Shown here: positions 7,875-16,273 of the stretch, one piece after another
Layout: each line of letters opens with the position of its first letter
How positions within the stretch are numbered: the stretch's first letter is position 1
NCBI GenBank assembly: GCA_031421935.1
Contig: JANOPQ010000185.1
Span: forward strand, 30,204-94,203
DNA: 64,000 nucleotides
From: JAJTFW01 sp031421935
GTDB taxonomy: Bacteria; Bacteroidota; Bacteroidia; AKYH767-A; OLB10
Reading direction: 5' to 3'
The notes under the pieces: generated by a model
The model's database searches: none
Seen by the model: only the letters and a program-made list of their open reading frames with translations
What the model was told of the DNA's origin: nothing
Position numbers and translations under genes: made by a program

Positions 7875-8864
7875 CTAAGCACTAACCTCCGAATACCTCG
7901 TCTCAATAAAATTCAAAGTATCCACAATCTCATCATAATTATTACTGGTAACCAGCTTCATACGATGCTCCTTGAAATGATCTAAGCCTTTGAAATAGTT
8001 GGTATAATGCCTTCTCATTTCCACAATACCCACATAATCGCCTTTCCATTTAATCGAAAAATCGAGATGCATTTTACAAGTATTTACACGCTGTGAAATA
8101 TTGGGAGGAGCTAAGTGCATCCCTGTTTTCATAAAGTGTTTGATCTCATTAAAAATCCATGGATATCCGATACTCGCCCTTCCAATCATCACCCCATCTA
8201 CCCCATAACGCTCTTTCATGGCGATTGCTTTTTCAGGGGAATCAACATCTCCATTCCCAAAAATTGGAATGGTAAGTCTGGGGTTTTCTTTTAATTTACC
8301 AATGAGTGTCCAGTCGGCCGGACCTTTATAAAGTTGCGCTCTTGTTCTACCATGCACAGTTAAAGCGGCAATGCCAATGTCCTGCAAGCGCTCGGCCACT
8401 TCCATAATATTCTTGGTGCTATCGTCCCAACCTAAACGCGTTTTCACAGTGACAGGTCGGGTCGCAATTTTCACAATTTCGCTGGTCATCTGCACCATCT
8501 TGGGAATGTCTTGCAAGAGAGCAGCGCCGGCACCTTTACACGCAACAGCTTTCACCGGACAACCATAATTGATATCGATAAGTTCGGGCTTCGCTTCATC
8601 GGCGATACGTCCAGCTTCACGCATGGAGTCGATATCGGAGCCAAAAAGTTGAATGCCGATGGGACGCTCGTATTCAAAAATATCCAACTTCATGGTGCTT
8701 TTTCGGGCGGCACGGATGAGTCCTTCACTCGAAATAAACTCCGTATACATCAAATCGGCCCCATGTTCCTTGCACACATAACGGAAAGGCGGATCACTCA
8801 CATCCTCCATGGGAGCGAGTAAAAGCGGAAATTCGCCTAGTTCTATATTGCCAATTTTTACCAA
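7875..8864 (-). CDS. dusB: tRNA-dihydrouridine synthase
   Basis: FMN-dependent reduction of uridine to dihydrouridine in tRNA. The TIM-barrel order is clear: APMEDVSDPPFR (about 18-28) at the FMN phosphate-side start, YTEFISSEG, then NYGCP with catalytic C102, VKTRLGW, LTVHGRTRAQLYKGPADW, GNGDV, and GVDGVMIGRASIGYPWIF. The length (329) is normal for DusB/Nifr3. The only start that keeps the conserved VKIGNIEL beginning is TTG at 8864; upstream in frame there is a stop and no ATG. It is divergently arranged from the CPBP protease gene. Confidence 0.93.
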   Translation of the reverse strand: MVKIGNIELGEFPLLLAPMEDVSDPPFRYVCKEHGADLMYTEFISSEGLIRAARKSTMKLDIFEYERPIGIQLFGSDIDSMREAGRIADEAKPELIDINYGCPVKAVACKGAGAALLQDIPKMVQMTSEIVKIATRPVTVKTRLGWDDSTKNIMEVAERLQDIGIAALTVHGRTRAQLYKGPADWTLIGKLKENPRLTIPIFGNGDVDSPEKAIAMKERYGVDGVMIGRASIGYPWIFNEIKHFMKTGMHLAPPNISQRVNTCKMHLDFSIKWKGDYVGIVEMRRHYTNYFKGLDHFKEHRMKLVTSNNYDEIVDTLNFIETRYSEVSA

Positions 8865-9011
8865 GATGGGTTTATTTGCTGGATGTGAATTATATGTAAG
8901 TTAATGGTATAAGTACATTTATGCTGCTCTTTTTCTTCTTTAGATGGTCGTACAGGGTTCGATAAAACCATCTTCCCCCAACCCAAAGAACAGAAGCCGA
9001 AAGAAGAAAAC

Positions 9012-9019
9012 TATCTTTG
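9012..9019 (+). promoter_or_regulatory. Bacteroidota -7 element (TATCTTTG) of the CPBP protease gene
   Basis: Exact TAnnTTTG match 21 bases before the ATG at 9041. It also argues against the in-frame TTG at 9017, which lies inside the element. Confidence 0.5.
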
Positions 9020-9040
9020 AGCCCGCAAAAATACGAAACA

Positions 9041-9961
9041 ATGCAACTCCGCGCTAGTCTTTCTGACCGAACCCCTTACCGTAAATTCTTGATTGTTGTT
9101 GGCTTAACCTTGATAGGGGCTGTCCTTTTTACTGCTATAGGAACGATGCTCAGCCAATTAATATTCGGAATTAATTTAACGGGCGATGCCTCCATCTTAG
9201 ACCAAACCGGAAACGCTGCATTGGTAAACGCCTTCCGATTGTTTCAGGGACTTGCTGCTATTGGCACTTTCATTTTGCCTGCTTTAGGAGCTGCTTATCT
9301 TTTTTCAAATCAATCAACCGAATACCTCGGACTCGAAAAAAAATCCAAGGGAATTCACCTTTTTGCAGTCTTTATTTTATTGATAGTGGCTATACCCTTT
9401 ATAAATTGGATGATGCAAATTAATGGTGAATTGAATCTACCATCTTCCCTCAAAGGATTACAAGATTGGATGGAAATGACTGAGGCGCAAGCATCCAAAA
9501 TCACCAAATTACTTTTAGGAAATACCGGAGTAAGTGATTTGCTAATAAATTTAATTGTGATTGCTATTATTCCCGCCATAGGGGAGGAGTTGCTTTTTAG
9601 AGGGGTCATCCAAAAACTATTCACCGAACTCGCCAACAGCAAAGGGTTTGCAGTGATCCTTACTGCGGTTTTATTTTCAGCTTTACACATGCAATTTTTC
9701 GGATTCCTTCCAAGATTTGCTTTAGGGGTTTTACTGGGTTATTTGTATGTATGGAGTGGTTCGTTGTGGGTGCCCATCACTGCGCATTTCATCAACAACG
9801 CCATGGCCGTCATCCTCACTTGGTATATGGAAAGAGGAACCATTCATTTCAATCCAGATACCATCGGCATTGAACAAGGCCAGGAAGGAATATTAGCGGG
9901 ATCCGTCTTCCTAACCTGGGCAATATTGTGGTGGTTGAAAAAACAATGGGACACGAAATAA
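9041..9961 (+). CDS. CPBP-family intramembrane metalloprotease
   Basis: A polytopic membrane protein (about 8 hydrophobic segments) with the CPBP/CAAX-protease signature: IGEELLFRGVI carries the EExxxR motif, followed by a histidine in FSALHMQFFGFLPRFALG and a third motif WVPITAHFINNAM. In eukaryotes the family processes CAAX proteins; in bacteria roles include bacteriocin immunity and sigma-factor control, and the substrate here is unknown. The ATG at 9041 is chosen over TTG at 9017 because of the -7 element at 9012-9019. Single gene, divergent from dusB. Confidence 0.88.
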   Translation: MQLRASLSDRTPYRKFLIVVGLTLIGAVLFTAIGTMLSQLIFGINLTGDASILDQTGNAALVNAFRLFQGLAAIGTFILPALGAAYLFSNQSTEYLGLEKKSKGIHLFAVFILLIVAIPFINWMMQINGELNLPSSLKGLQDWMEMTEAQASKITKLLLGNTGVSDLLINLIVIAIIPAIGEELLFRGVIQKLFTELANSKGFAVILTAVLFSALHMQFFGFLPRFALGVLLGYLYVWSGSLWVPITAHFINNAMAVILTWYMERGTIHFNPDTIGIEQGQEGILAGSVFLTWAILWWLKKQWDTK

Positions 9962-10140
9962 TTTGAAAATTTTTCAGTTTGAAAATTTGAAAATGTATTC
10001 ACCAAGCGAAGCCTAACGACACCAATTTGCCATTAAACAATTGCTATCGGGACACCAATTCGCTCTTGAAGCAATGCATTACACCTGTTGCCACAGGCAG
10101 TTTCTGACTTCATAGCGCAGCAATTCACCAATCCACCAAC
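9962..10140. repeat. Low-complexity intergenic DNA with TTGAAAAT and CACCAATT words
   Basis: 9962-9995 repeats TTTGAAAAT three times. About 10110-10157 repeats (C)CACCAAT(T) several times. No coding capacity is seen between the CPBP gene and the promoter at 10285. Confidence 0.5.
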
Positions 10141-10156
10141 TTACCAATTCACCAAT

Positions 10157-10210
10157 TGTATCGTAAAAGGAAGAGAAGCGATTTATCGCTTCTCTTCCTT
10201 TTACGATACA
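10157..10210. repeat. Perfect 25-bp inverted repeat with 4-base loop
   Basis: Bases 10157-10181 are exactly complementary to 10186-10210, with loop TTTA. No T-tract follows on either strand, so it is not a textbook intrinsic terminator, although it could stop or protect the CPBP transcript. It sits about 75 bp before the next promoter. Confidence 0.8.
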
Positions 10211-10258
10211 CCTATACGAAAATCTTTTTTAATAACCAATAGCCTGTGCCTTATTGTT

Positions 10259-10292
10259 TTTGTGAAAATTCCCTCTATATTCCGTATCTTTG
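10259..10292 (+). promoter_or_regulatory. Promoter of the glycogen-synthase-like/DUF4270/glmS unit
   Basis: TTTG (10259-10262) and TATCTTTG (10285-10292) are separated by 22 bases, within the range for Bacteroidota -33/-7 promoters. The start codon at 10323 follows 30 bases later. Confidence 0.6.
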
Positions 10293-10322
10293 CGTAAAAT
10301 TATCTATATCGTGAAGAAAGCT

Positions 10323-11150
10323 ATGAGAAAAGCACGTGTTCTATTTATCTCTTCTGAGATTCATCCTTACCTTGATTTATCAGAGCAAAGTGAAATCGCT
10401 CGCAACCTCCCACAAGGAATTCAAGAGCGCGGTAAAGAGATTCGAACTTTTATGCCTCGATTTGGAAATATTAACGAGCGCCGCAATCAATTACACGAAG
10501 TAATTCGTCTTTCTGGAATGAATTTGATCATTGATGATACCGATCATCCCTTGATCATTAAGGTAGCTTCCATTCAAGCGGCTCGTATGCAAGTTTATTT
10601 TATTGATAATGAAGAATATTTTCAACGCAAGTGTACCATCCGTGATACCGACGATACTTTCTTCGCCGATAACGACGATCGTACCATTTTCTTCGGCCGT
10701 GGAGTGTTAGAAACCGTGAAGAAGTTAGGCTGGTCGCCCGATATTATTCATTGCCATGGTTGGATGACTGCTCTAATTCCAATGTTGATTAAAACTAGCT
10801 ATAAGGACGATCCTATGTTCCACAATAGCAAAGTAGTTTATTCTTTGTACAATGATTCTTTCACGGAGTCGTTTAACAAGGACTTTAGCAAGAAAATCTT
10901 AATGGATGGTTTGAGTGCTGATGATGTAAAGGGATTGGAAGATCCTAATTACGTGAGCCTTACAAAATTGGCAATGCAGTATTCAGATGCGGTGATGAAG
11001 AGTTCAACCACATTGCATGATGAAATTGAAACAGCATTTAAGAGCTTGAGTAAACCAACACTTGACTATAAATCACCTGAAGAATACATTGAAGCCTACG
11101 ATAATTTCTATGATGAGGCGATGCTTGAAGATTCTGTTCTTGCAGAATAG
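10323..11150 (+). CDS. Glycogen/starch synthase-like N-terminal domain protein
   Basis: About 275 residues resembling only the N-terminal Rossmann half of GT5 glycogen synthases: RKARVLFISSEIHPY at the start, DDRTIFFGRGVLE, and DIIHCHGWMTALIP (the conserved HxHxW region). Two features argue against catalysis. The KTGGL-type ADP-glucose loop expected right after SSEIHPY is replaced by LDLSEQSEIA, and the whole C-terminal GT-B domain is missing. The protein ends with an acidic tail. Proteins of this length are common in Bacteroidota before DUF4270 and glmS, so it is unlikely to be a local truncation. Possible starts are GTG 10311 and ATG 10323; an earlier TTG at 10290 overlaps the promoter. Confidence 0.8.
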   Translation: MRKARVLFISSEIHPYLDLSEQSEIARNLPQGIQERGKEIRTFMPRFGNINERRNQLHEVIRLSGMNLIIDDTDHPLIIKVASIQAARMQVYFIDNEEYFQRKCTIRDTDDTFFADNDDRTIFFGRGVLETVKKLGWSPDIIHCHGWMTALIPMLIKTSYKDDPMFHNSKVVYSLYNDSFTESFNKDFSKKILMDGLSADDVKGLEDPNYVSLTKLAMQYSDAVMKSSTTLHDEIETAFKSLSKPTLDYKSPEEYIEAYDNFYDEAMLEDSVLAE

Positions 11151-11214
11151 TCCCCTTTTTTATTCTTTGCGTTTAGCTTCTGTATCTTTTATAAATTCCT
11201 TTACCTTCGCCCCC

Positions 11215-12510
11215 ATGTTGAAGAATGTTCGCCGTTCCTTGCAAATTGCAAGTGTAGCCCTATTATTTCTGCTCCCATCTTGTACCGAACCTGATCTAAT
11301 AGGTCTTGATTTACAGCCGGTTTCGGAAACTCCTGGAGTAAGTATTGAAACACTGGAAGTAGAAAGTTTTGTGGTGATGGAAGATTCACTCATTATGTGG
11401 AGTCCATTAAAGAACCTAATTGAGTCGCCAACGCTGTTTATCGGAAGTTATGACGATCCTTATTTGGGAAAAACGCAAGCATCAACTGTCGCTCAAATTC
11501 GTTTAGGCAATACCATTACAACGACCACTTTCGCAGGAGCCACTACTCCCGATTCGGTGGTGCTAAGTTTTTTGTACAAGGATATTAATGGCGATTCCAC
11601 TTCCACGCATCATATTAGTGTTTATGAGTTGAATCAAAAGTTGTTTAACGATAGTACATATTATTCATCCAGAACTTATGATCGTTTTACTACTACAATA
11701 GGTCACGCAGATTTAATTCCAACGTTAGATAGCCTTGAATTTAACAGTGTGAAAATAGCTCCGCAATTACGTATTCCAATGGATACTGCCTTTGGTGGAA
11801 AATTGATGCGAGAATATATTAGCAACCCATCCACCTTCGCGAGTAATACAGCATTCACCGATTATTTTAAAGGGATCGTTATGGTGGATAGTGCCGATGG
11901 TATGGGAAGTATTGTTACACTCACCTCCACTTCCAGTATTCATCTACTTACCATTTATTTCTCAGGTAACAAGAGTTATCAATTTCTAATTGATGCAGGT
12001 GCCGTGCGTACTAGTTTCTTCAGTCATCAATATCTTTCTGTGAATATGGATAGTTTTCCGGACGATGATTTGGTGGTGGCTTCCATGGCTGGATTAAAAG
12101 ATAGTTTGGTAATAAATAATATTGCTTCGCTGTATGATGATGGACCAGTATCCATTAGTTCTGCTCGATTGATATTTCAACTTAAAGATGGATCAGCACC
12201 TAATAAATTTAAAGCGCATACCAATTTGTTGGTTTTTGGAAGTGATGCATCAGGAAATAATGTTGCTACCGCAGATGCGAATGAAACGTCAAGTTATTTT
12301 GGTGGATTGTATGATGAGACCCAAAATAAGTATACCTTTAATGTTGCTCGTTACGTGCAACAAACATTGAAGAAAGTCGTACAAAATGGAGGAACCGATT
12401 ACGGTCTTTTCCTTGTTGCTGGAGGAAGTACTAGCAATGCACGTCGAAGTGTAGTGAAAGGCAGAGGCGCTATTAAACTAATCGTTACTAAAACTAAATT
12501 CAACCCTTAA
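11215..12510 (+). CDS. DUF4270 lipoprotein
   Basis: Starting at ATG 11215 the protein opens with MLKNVRRSLQ and a hydrophobic stretch ending LLFLLPSC, a lipobox with the lipidated cysteine near residue 23, followed by TEPDLIGLDLQP, which is typical of DUF4270. The rest (about 430 residues) is beta-rich with many TT/SS pairs and no catalytic motif I recognise; it is probably exposed on the outer membrane or in the periplasm. An in-frame ATG at 11062 lies inside the preceding gene and is not used as start. TACCTTCG (11202-11209) is a one-mismatch -7 element just before the ATG. It stands 3 bp before glmS; function is unknown. Confidence 0.85.
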   Translation: MLKNVRRSLQIASVALLFLLPSCTEPDLIGLDLQPVSETPGVSIETLEVESFVVMEDSLIMWSPLKNLIESPTLFIGSYDDPYLGKTQASTVAQIRLGNTITTTTFAGATTPDSVVLSFLYKDINGDSTSTHHISVYELNQKLFNDSTYYSSRTYDRFTTTIGHADLIPTLDSLEFNSVKIAPQLRIPMDTAFGGKLMREYISNPSTFASNTAFTDYFKGIVMVDSADGMGSIVTLTSTSSIHLLTIYFSGNKSYQFLIDAGAVRTSFFSHQYLSVNMDSFPDDDLVVASMAGLKDSLVINNIASLYDDGPVSISSARLIFQLKDGSAPNKFKAHTNLLVFGSDASGNNVATADANETSSYFGGLYDETQNKYTFNVARYVQQTLKKVVQNGGTDYGLFLVAGGSTSNARRSVVKGRGAIKLIVTKTKFNP

Positions 12511-12513
12511 GCC

Positions 12514-14349
12514 ATGTGTGGAATTGTTGCCTATATTGGTAAGCAAGATGCTTATCCCATCATCATTAAAGGACTTCAGCGCCTCGAGTATAGAGGGTAT
12601 GACAGTGCCGGTGTTGCTTTGTTAAATGGAAGTTTGAATGTATATAAAAAAGCAGGAAAAGTAAGTGATCTTGCTGCTTACGTAAAAGATAAAAATTTGG
12701 CAGGTGTCGTAGGCATGGGGCATACACGTTGGGCTACACATGGTGAGCCAAACGATAGAAATGCGCATCCTCATTTTTCTCAGTCAAAAGATTTTGCAAT
12801 CATCCACAATGGAATTATTGAAAACTATGCATCCATAAAAGCAGAATTAATCAAGCAAGGTCATACTTTCGAGAGTGATACTGACACCGAAGTATTGGTG
12901 CATTTGATTGAAGAAATATATGTGAAGGCAGATGTTGCACTCGAAGAGGCAGTACGTTTAGCATTAGGTGAAGTGGTAGGAGCTTATGCCATTGTTATTT
13001 TATCTAAAAACGATCCTAATAAATTAATTGCTGCCCGTAAAGGTTCTCCAATCGTAGTTGGAATTGGTAAGGATGAATTTTTTGTTGCTTCCGATGCTAC
13101 ACCCATCGTTGAGTATACTAAAAACGTTGCATATTTAAACGACGGTGAAGTAGCAGTTATCTCCGATGGAAAACTAACTGTGAAAACCATCGGTAATGAA
13201 ATTAAAATTCCGTTTGTTCAAGAATTGGAAATGAAACTCGAGGCACTGGAAAAAGGTGGCTACGAACATTTCATGTTGAAGGAAATTTATGAGCAACCAC
13301 GCTCCATTGCTGATAGTATGCGCGGTCGATTTGATAGTCGCAATGGCACATTGAAGTTAGGTGGCTTACGTGAATTCGAGACGAAAATTGTAAATGCGAA
13401 ACGAATTATTATTATTGCTTGTGGTACATCATGGCATGCCGGAATGGTTGCTGAATATTTGATTGAAGATTTAGCGCGGATACCTGTGGAGGTTGAGTAT
13501 GCTTCCGAATTTCGTTACCGCAACCCCGTTATATACGAAGATGATGTGGTCATTGCGATTTCACAGAGTGGAGAGACTGCCGATACTTTAGCAGCAATCG
13601 AAATGGCAAAGTCGAAGGGCGCAACTATTTTTGGAGTATGTAATGTCGTAGGATCAAGTATTCCACGCGCAACACATGCGGGTTCTTATACACATGCGGG
13701 ACCTGAAATTGGAGTGGCTTCTACCAAAGCATTTACAGCGCAAGTAACGGTGCTCACTTTATTAGCATTACAAATTGCACACAAACGTGGATCCATTGCT
13801 GAATCACGCTTCCGTCAAATATTAAATGAGCTTGAAGCCATTCCACAGAAAGTAGAAAAAGCTTTGCAGTCGAATGATAAAATTTTAGCCATCGCTCAAG
13901 AGTATAAAAACGCTAGAAATTTCTTATACTTAGGTAGAGGATATGGATTTCCAGTAGCATTAGAAGGCGCTTTGAAGTTGAAAGAGATTTCATACATCCA
14001 TGCTGAAGGTTATCCTGCTGCAGAGATGAAGCATGGTCCCATTGCTTTGATAGATGCAGAAATGCCTGTCGTAGTGATTGCAACCAAGCACGGATCTTAT
14101 GAGAAGGTGGTGAGCAATATTCAGGAAGTGAGAGCACGTAAAGGAAAAATTATTGCCATCGTAACAGAGGGGGATACACAAGTGAAGGAACTTGCCGATT
14201 ACGTTATAGAAATTCCAGAGACGGATGAGATTTTAGTTCCTTTAGTGAGCGTTGTTCCATTACAACTCTTAGCATATCATATTGCGGTATTGCGTGGATG
14301 TAATGTAGATCAGCCACGAAATTTGGCGAAGAGTGTAACAGTGGAGTAA
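12514..14349 (+). CDS. glmS: Glutamine--fructose-6-phosphate aminotransferase (isomerizing)
   Basis: Makes glucosamine-6-phosphate from fructose-6-phosphate and glutamine, the entry to UDP-GlcNAc, peptidoglycan and lipid A. The protein starts MCGIVAYIG, with C2 as glutaminase nucleophile after Met removal, followed by RLEYRGYDSAG and GHTRWATHG. Residues about 285-420 form SIS domain 1 (CGTSWHAG, SQSGETADT) and about 455-600 SIS domain 2 (GRGYGFPVALEGALKLKE, EMKHGPIALI). The end NLAKSVTVE is the usual C-terminus carrying the active-site lysine. At 611 residues it is full length. It begins 3 bp after the DUF4270 stop, so it is co-transcribed. No glmS ribozyme is possible in so short a gap. Confidence 0.97.
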   Translation: MCGIVAYIGKQDAYPIIIKGLQRLEYRGYDSAGVALLNGSLNVYKKAGKVSDLAAYVKDKNLAGVVGMGHTRWATHGEPNDRNAHPHFSQSKDFAIIHNGIIENYASIKAELIKQGHTFESDTDTEVLVHLIEEIYVKADVALEEAVRLALGEVVGAYAIVILSKNDPNKLIAARKGSPIVVGIGKDEFFVASDATPIVEYTKNVAYLNDGEVAVISDGKLTVKTIGNEIKIPFVQELEMKLEALEKGGYEHFMLKEIYEQPRSIADSMRGRFDSRNGTLKLGGLREFETKIVNAKRIIIIACGTSWHAGMVAEYLIEDLARIPVEVEYASEFRYRNPVIYEDDVVIAISQSGETADTLAAIEMAKSKGATIFGVCNVVGSSIPRATHAGSYTHAGPEIGVASTKAFTAQVTVLTLLALQIAHKRGSIAESRFRQILNELEAIPQKVEKALQSNDKILAIAQEYKNARNFLYLGRGYGFPVALEGALKLKEISYIHAEGYPAAEMKHGPIALIDAEMPVVVIATKHGSYEKVVSNIQEVRARKGKIIAIVTEGDTQVKELADYVIEIPETDEILVPLVSVVPLQLLAYHIAVLRGCNVDQPRNLAKSVTVE

Positions 14350-14374
14350 AAGTGTTGTTTGACTATAGAGATTT

Positions 14375-15031
14375 ATGAAAAAAATACTTGCTTACTCTGG
14401 TGATCAAGATTCATTAGGAAATTCATTTCGGATAAAACGTTTTAAGTTTCTTGCGGCTAAATTGGAAAAATTTTCAAAGCCTATTTCCATTCTAGACGTT
14501 GGCGGAACCGTGAAATATTGGGAGGCTAGAGGGTTTCAAAATAATAATGATTATAAGATAACCATCATTAATATTGAACCTTCTGATTCACCTTATTCGA
14601 ATATCGAAGTGTTTAAGGGCGATGCTACCAACCTTTCTAATTTTCAGGATAAATCTTTCGACCTATCGTTTAGTAATTCAGTAATCGAACATTTAACACA
14701 TGTAGAGAAACAAGTGATGATGGCTAATGAAATAGTCCGATTAGGTAAGTATTATTTTGTTCAAACTCCGAATCGTTATTTTCCTATTGAACCACATTTC
14801 CTTTTTCCATTTTTTCAGTTTCTTCCTTACTCAGTAAAGTATTTTATTCTCACCAAAACAAAATTGAGTAGAGGCCGTAAACGTACGCCAGAAAGAGCAG
14901 CAACCTATATCAAGGAAATTCGATTGCTTACTACATCCGAAATGTTGAAGTTATTTCCTGGTTGTAAAGTGTACTTTGAAAAAGTAGCAGGGTTGGTTAA
15001 ATCAATTACTGTACATAATTTGCCAGATTAA
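14375..15031 (+). CDS. Class I SAM-dependent methyltransferase
   Basis: 218 residues with a Methyltransf_11-like core: SILDVGGTVKYWE (SAM-binding motif I, with GGT rather than GxGxG), an acidic motif II segment (IINIEPSDS), GDATNLSNFQDKSFDLSFSNSVIEHL (motifs III-IV), and QTPNRYFPIEPHFLFPF. This form is often seen in polysaccharide and glycolipid clusters. It starts 25 bp after glmS on the same strand and converges on the polysaccharide operon that ends 15 bp away, so a role in sugar methylation is possible. The substrate cannot be read from the sequence. Confidence 0.85.
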   Translation: MKKILAYSGDQDSLGNSFRIKRFKFLAAKLEKFSKPISILDVGGTVKYWEARGFQNNNDYKITIINIEPSDSPYSNIEVFKGDATNLSNFQDKSFDLSFSNSVIEHLTHVEKQVMMANEIVRLGKYYFVQTPNRYFPIEPHFLFPFFQFLPYSVKYFILTKTKLSRGRKRTPERAATYIKEIRLLTTSEMLKLFPGCKVYFEKVAGLVKSITVHNLPD

Positions 15032-15046
15032 ATACATCCCTAAAAT

Positions 15047-16219
15047 TTAGTGTAATAAATCCGAAAATTGTTTGCCGATAGTAATCGGGTTAAATCTGTT
15101 TTCAATACTTTTCAATGCGGCAGCACTAAGTGTGTGGCTTAGATTTGGGTTATTGATGAGCAAACTTATTTTTTGTGCAAGCTCCTGTGTATTTTCCGAC
15201 TGAAAGAGAAGTCCATTTTCTTCCGATGTAATTATTTCGGCGTTTGGGGATAGGTCAGAGGCAATAATCGTTTTTGGAAAGCTCATCGCCATCAATAAGA
15301 CGCCACTTTGGTAAATGCGCGTATATGGCAAAATTACTGCATGGGAAATTGAAAATAAGTAATCGCGCTCTTCATCGGTGATATGTCGAATGATAGGGAT
15401 TACTCGGTCTTTTATATTGAGTACTGTAATGATTTCTTCATAGCGTTCCCAATTTTCGTCACGTACTCTTCCTGCAATGATAACTTTGAATTTTGAAGAA
15501 GTTTGGGTGATTGCTTCCAATAAAATATCTAATCCTTTCACCTTTTTAATTTGTCCAAAAAACAAGAAAATCGGTGTTTTTTCTTTCAAACAAATTTGTA
15601 TAGCGGGATGAAGTTGTAATGGAAGTTCGCTATTCGTTTTCAATTTCTCCAATGCCTCTGGTGCATCATGATACGTACTAAATAAATGACGGAAGTGCAC
15701 GTGCGGAATAACATGCGTCGATTTTTCCAAGGTAGGAGGTAATGATTTTAGTAACTCCTTTTTGCAAAAATCATTATGTACGATGCGCATATGTGGTAAT
15801 TTTCCAATCACGGTCTTTCTCACGAAGGGCAAGGTAATCGTATCTAAACTTTCGATATCATGTACGATAGCGCAGAGTTGAAAACCCATCAGGCGCGTGA
15901 TACCAAACGTTACTAAGTCAAATATTCCTGCTCTGAAAACGTGAACAATAATCCAATCGCATTGATTTTCTTTACACTTACGAAGAGCTTTAATAAATCC
16001 AAAAAAATTACTTGAGATGGCTTTTATTTTGGATACCCCAGTATTTAAAAAAACATGGTTTATATTTACGACATGAGCAGATAGCGTGAAGTTGGAATAT
16101 AAATCAACACGACAAGTATCACTTTGTATTCCTGAAAGCAATAATAAATCATAATGATCCATACCAGCTTTTATGCCAACGGGATCGATAAGTGCTATGC
16201 GTTTCCTTTTTTTCTCCAC
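15047..16219 (-). CDS. Glycosyltransferase family 4 protein
   Basis: A 390-residue GT-B enzyme. The C-terminal half is typical of GT4: TPIFLFFGQIKKVKGLDILLEAI, VIIAGRV, and AVILPYTRIYQSGVLLMAMSFPKTIIASD followed by ITSEENGLLF, the nucleotide-sugar E-x7-E region. The N-terminal domain carries DWIIVHVFRAG and CAIVHDIES. It would add a hexose or related sugar to a lipid-linked acceptor at the inner membrane. It is the last gene of the minus-strand polysaccharide operon, 54 bp after the GH5-like gene. Donor and linkage unknown. Confidence 0.88.
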   Translation of the reverse strand: MEKKRKRIALIDPVGIKAGMDHYDLLLLSGIQSDTCRVDLYSNFTLSAHVVNINHVFLNTGVSKIKAISSNFFGFIKALRKCKENQCDWIIVHVFRAGIFDLVTFGITRLMGFQLCAIVHDIESLDTITLPFVRKTVIGKLPHMRIVHNDFCKKELLKSLPPTLEKSTHVIPHVHFRHLFSTYHDAPEALEKLKTNSELPLQLHPAIQICLKEKTPIFLFFGQIKKVKGLDILLEAITQTSSKFKVIIAGRVRDENWERYEEIITVLNIKDRVIPIIRHITDEERDYLFSISHAVILPYTRIYQSGVLLMAMSFPKTIIASDLSPNAEIITSEENGLLFQSENTQELAQKISLLINNPNLSHTLSAAALKSIENRFNPITIGKQFSDLLH

Positions 16220-16273
16220 TATTAAAATTAAATCAAGTAACCAATTTCGAAATCTTCAATCTATTGTGTCAAC

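Noticed and set aside
10088..10297. Open frame of 69 codons on the plus strand
   Set aside because: Contains both arms of the perfect hairpin and the promoter of the next gene.
10323..11150. Functional glycogen synthase (glgA)
   Set aside because: Missing the C-terminal GT-B domain and the KTGGL loop.
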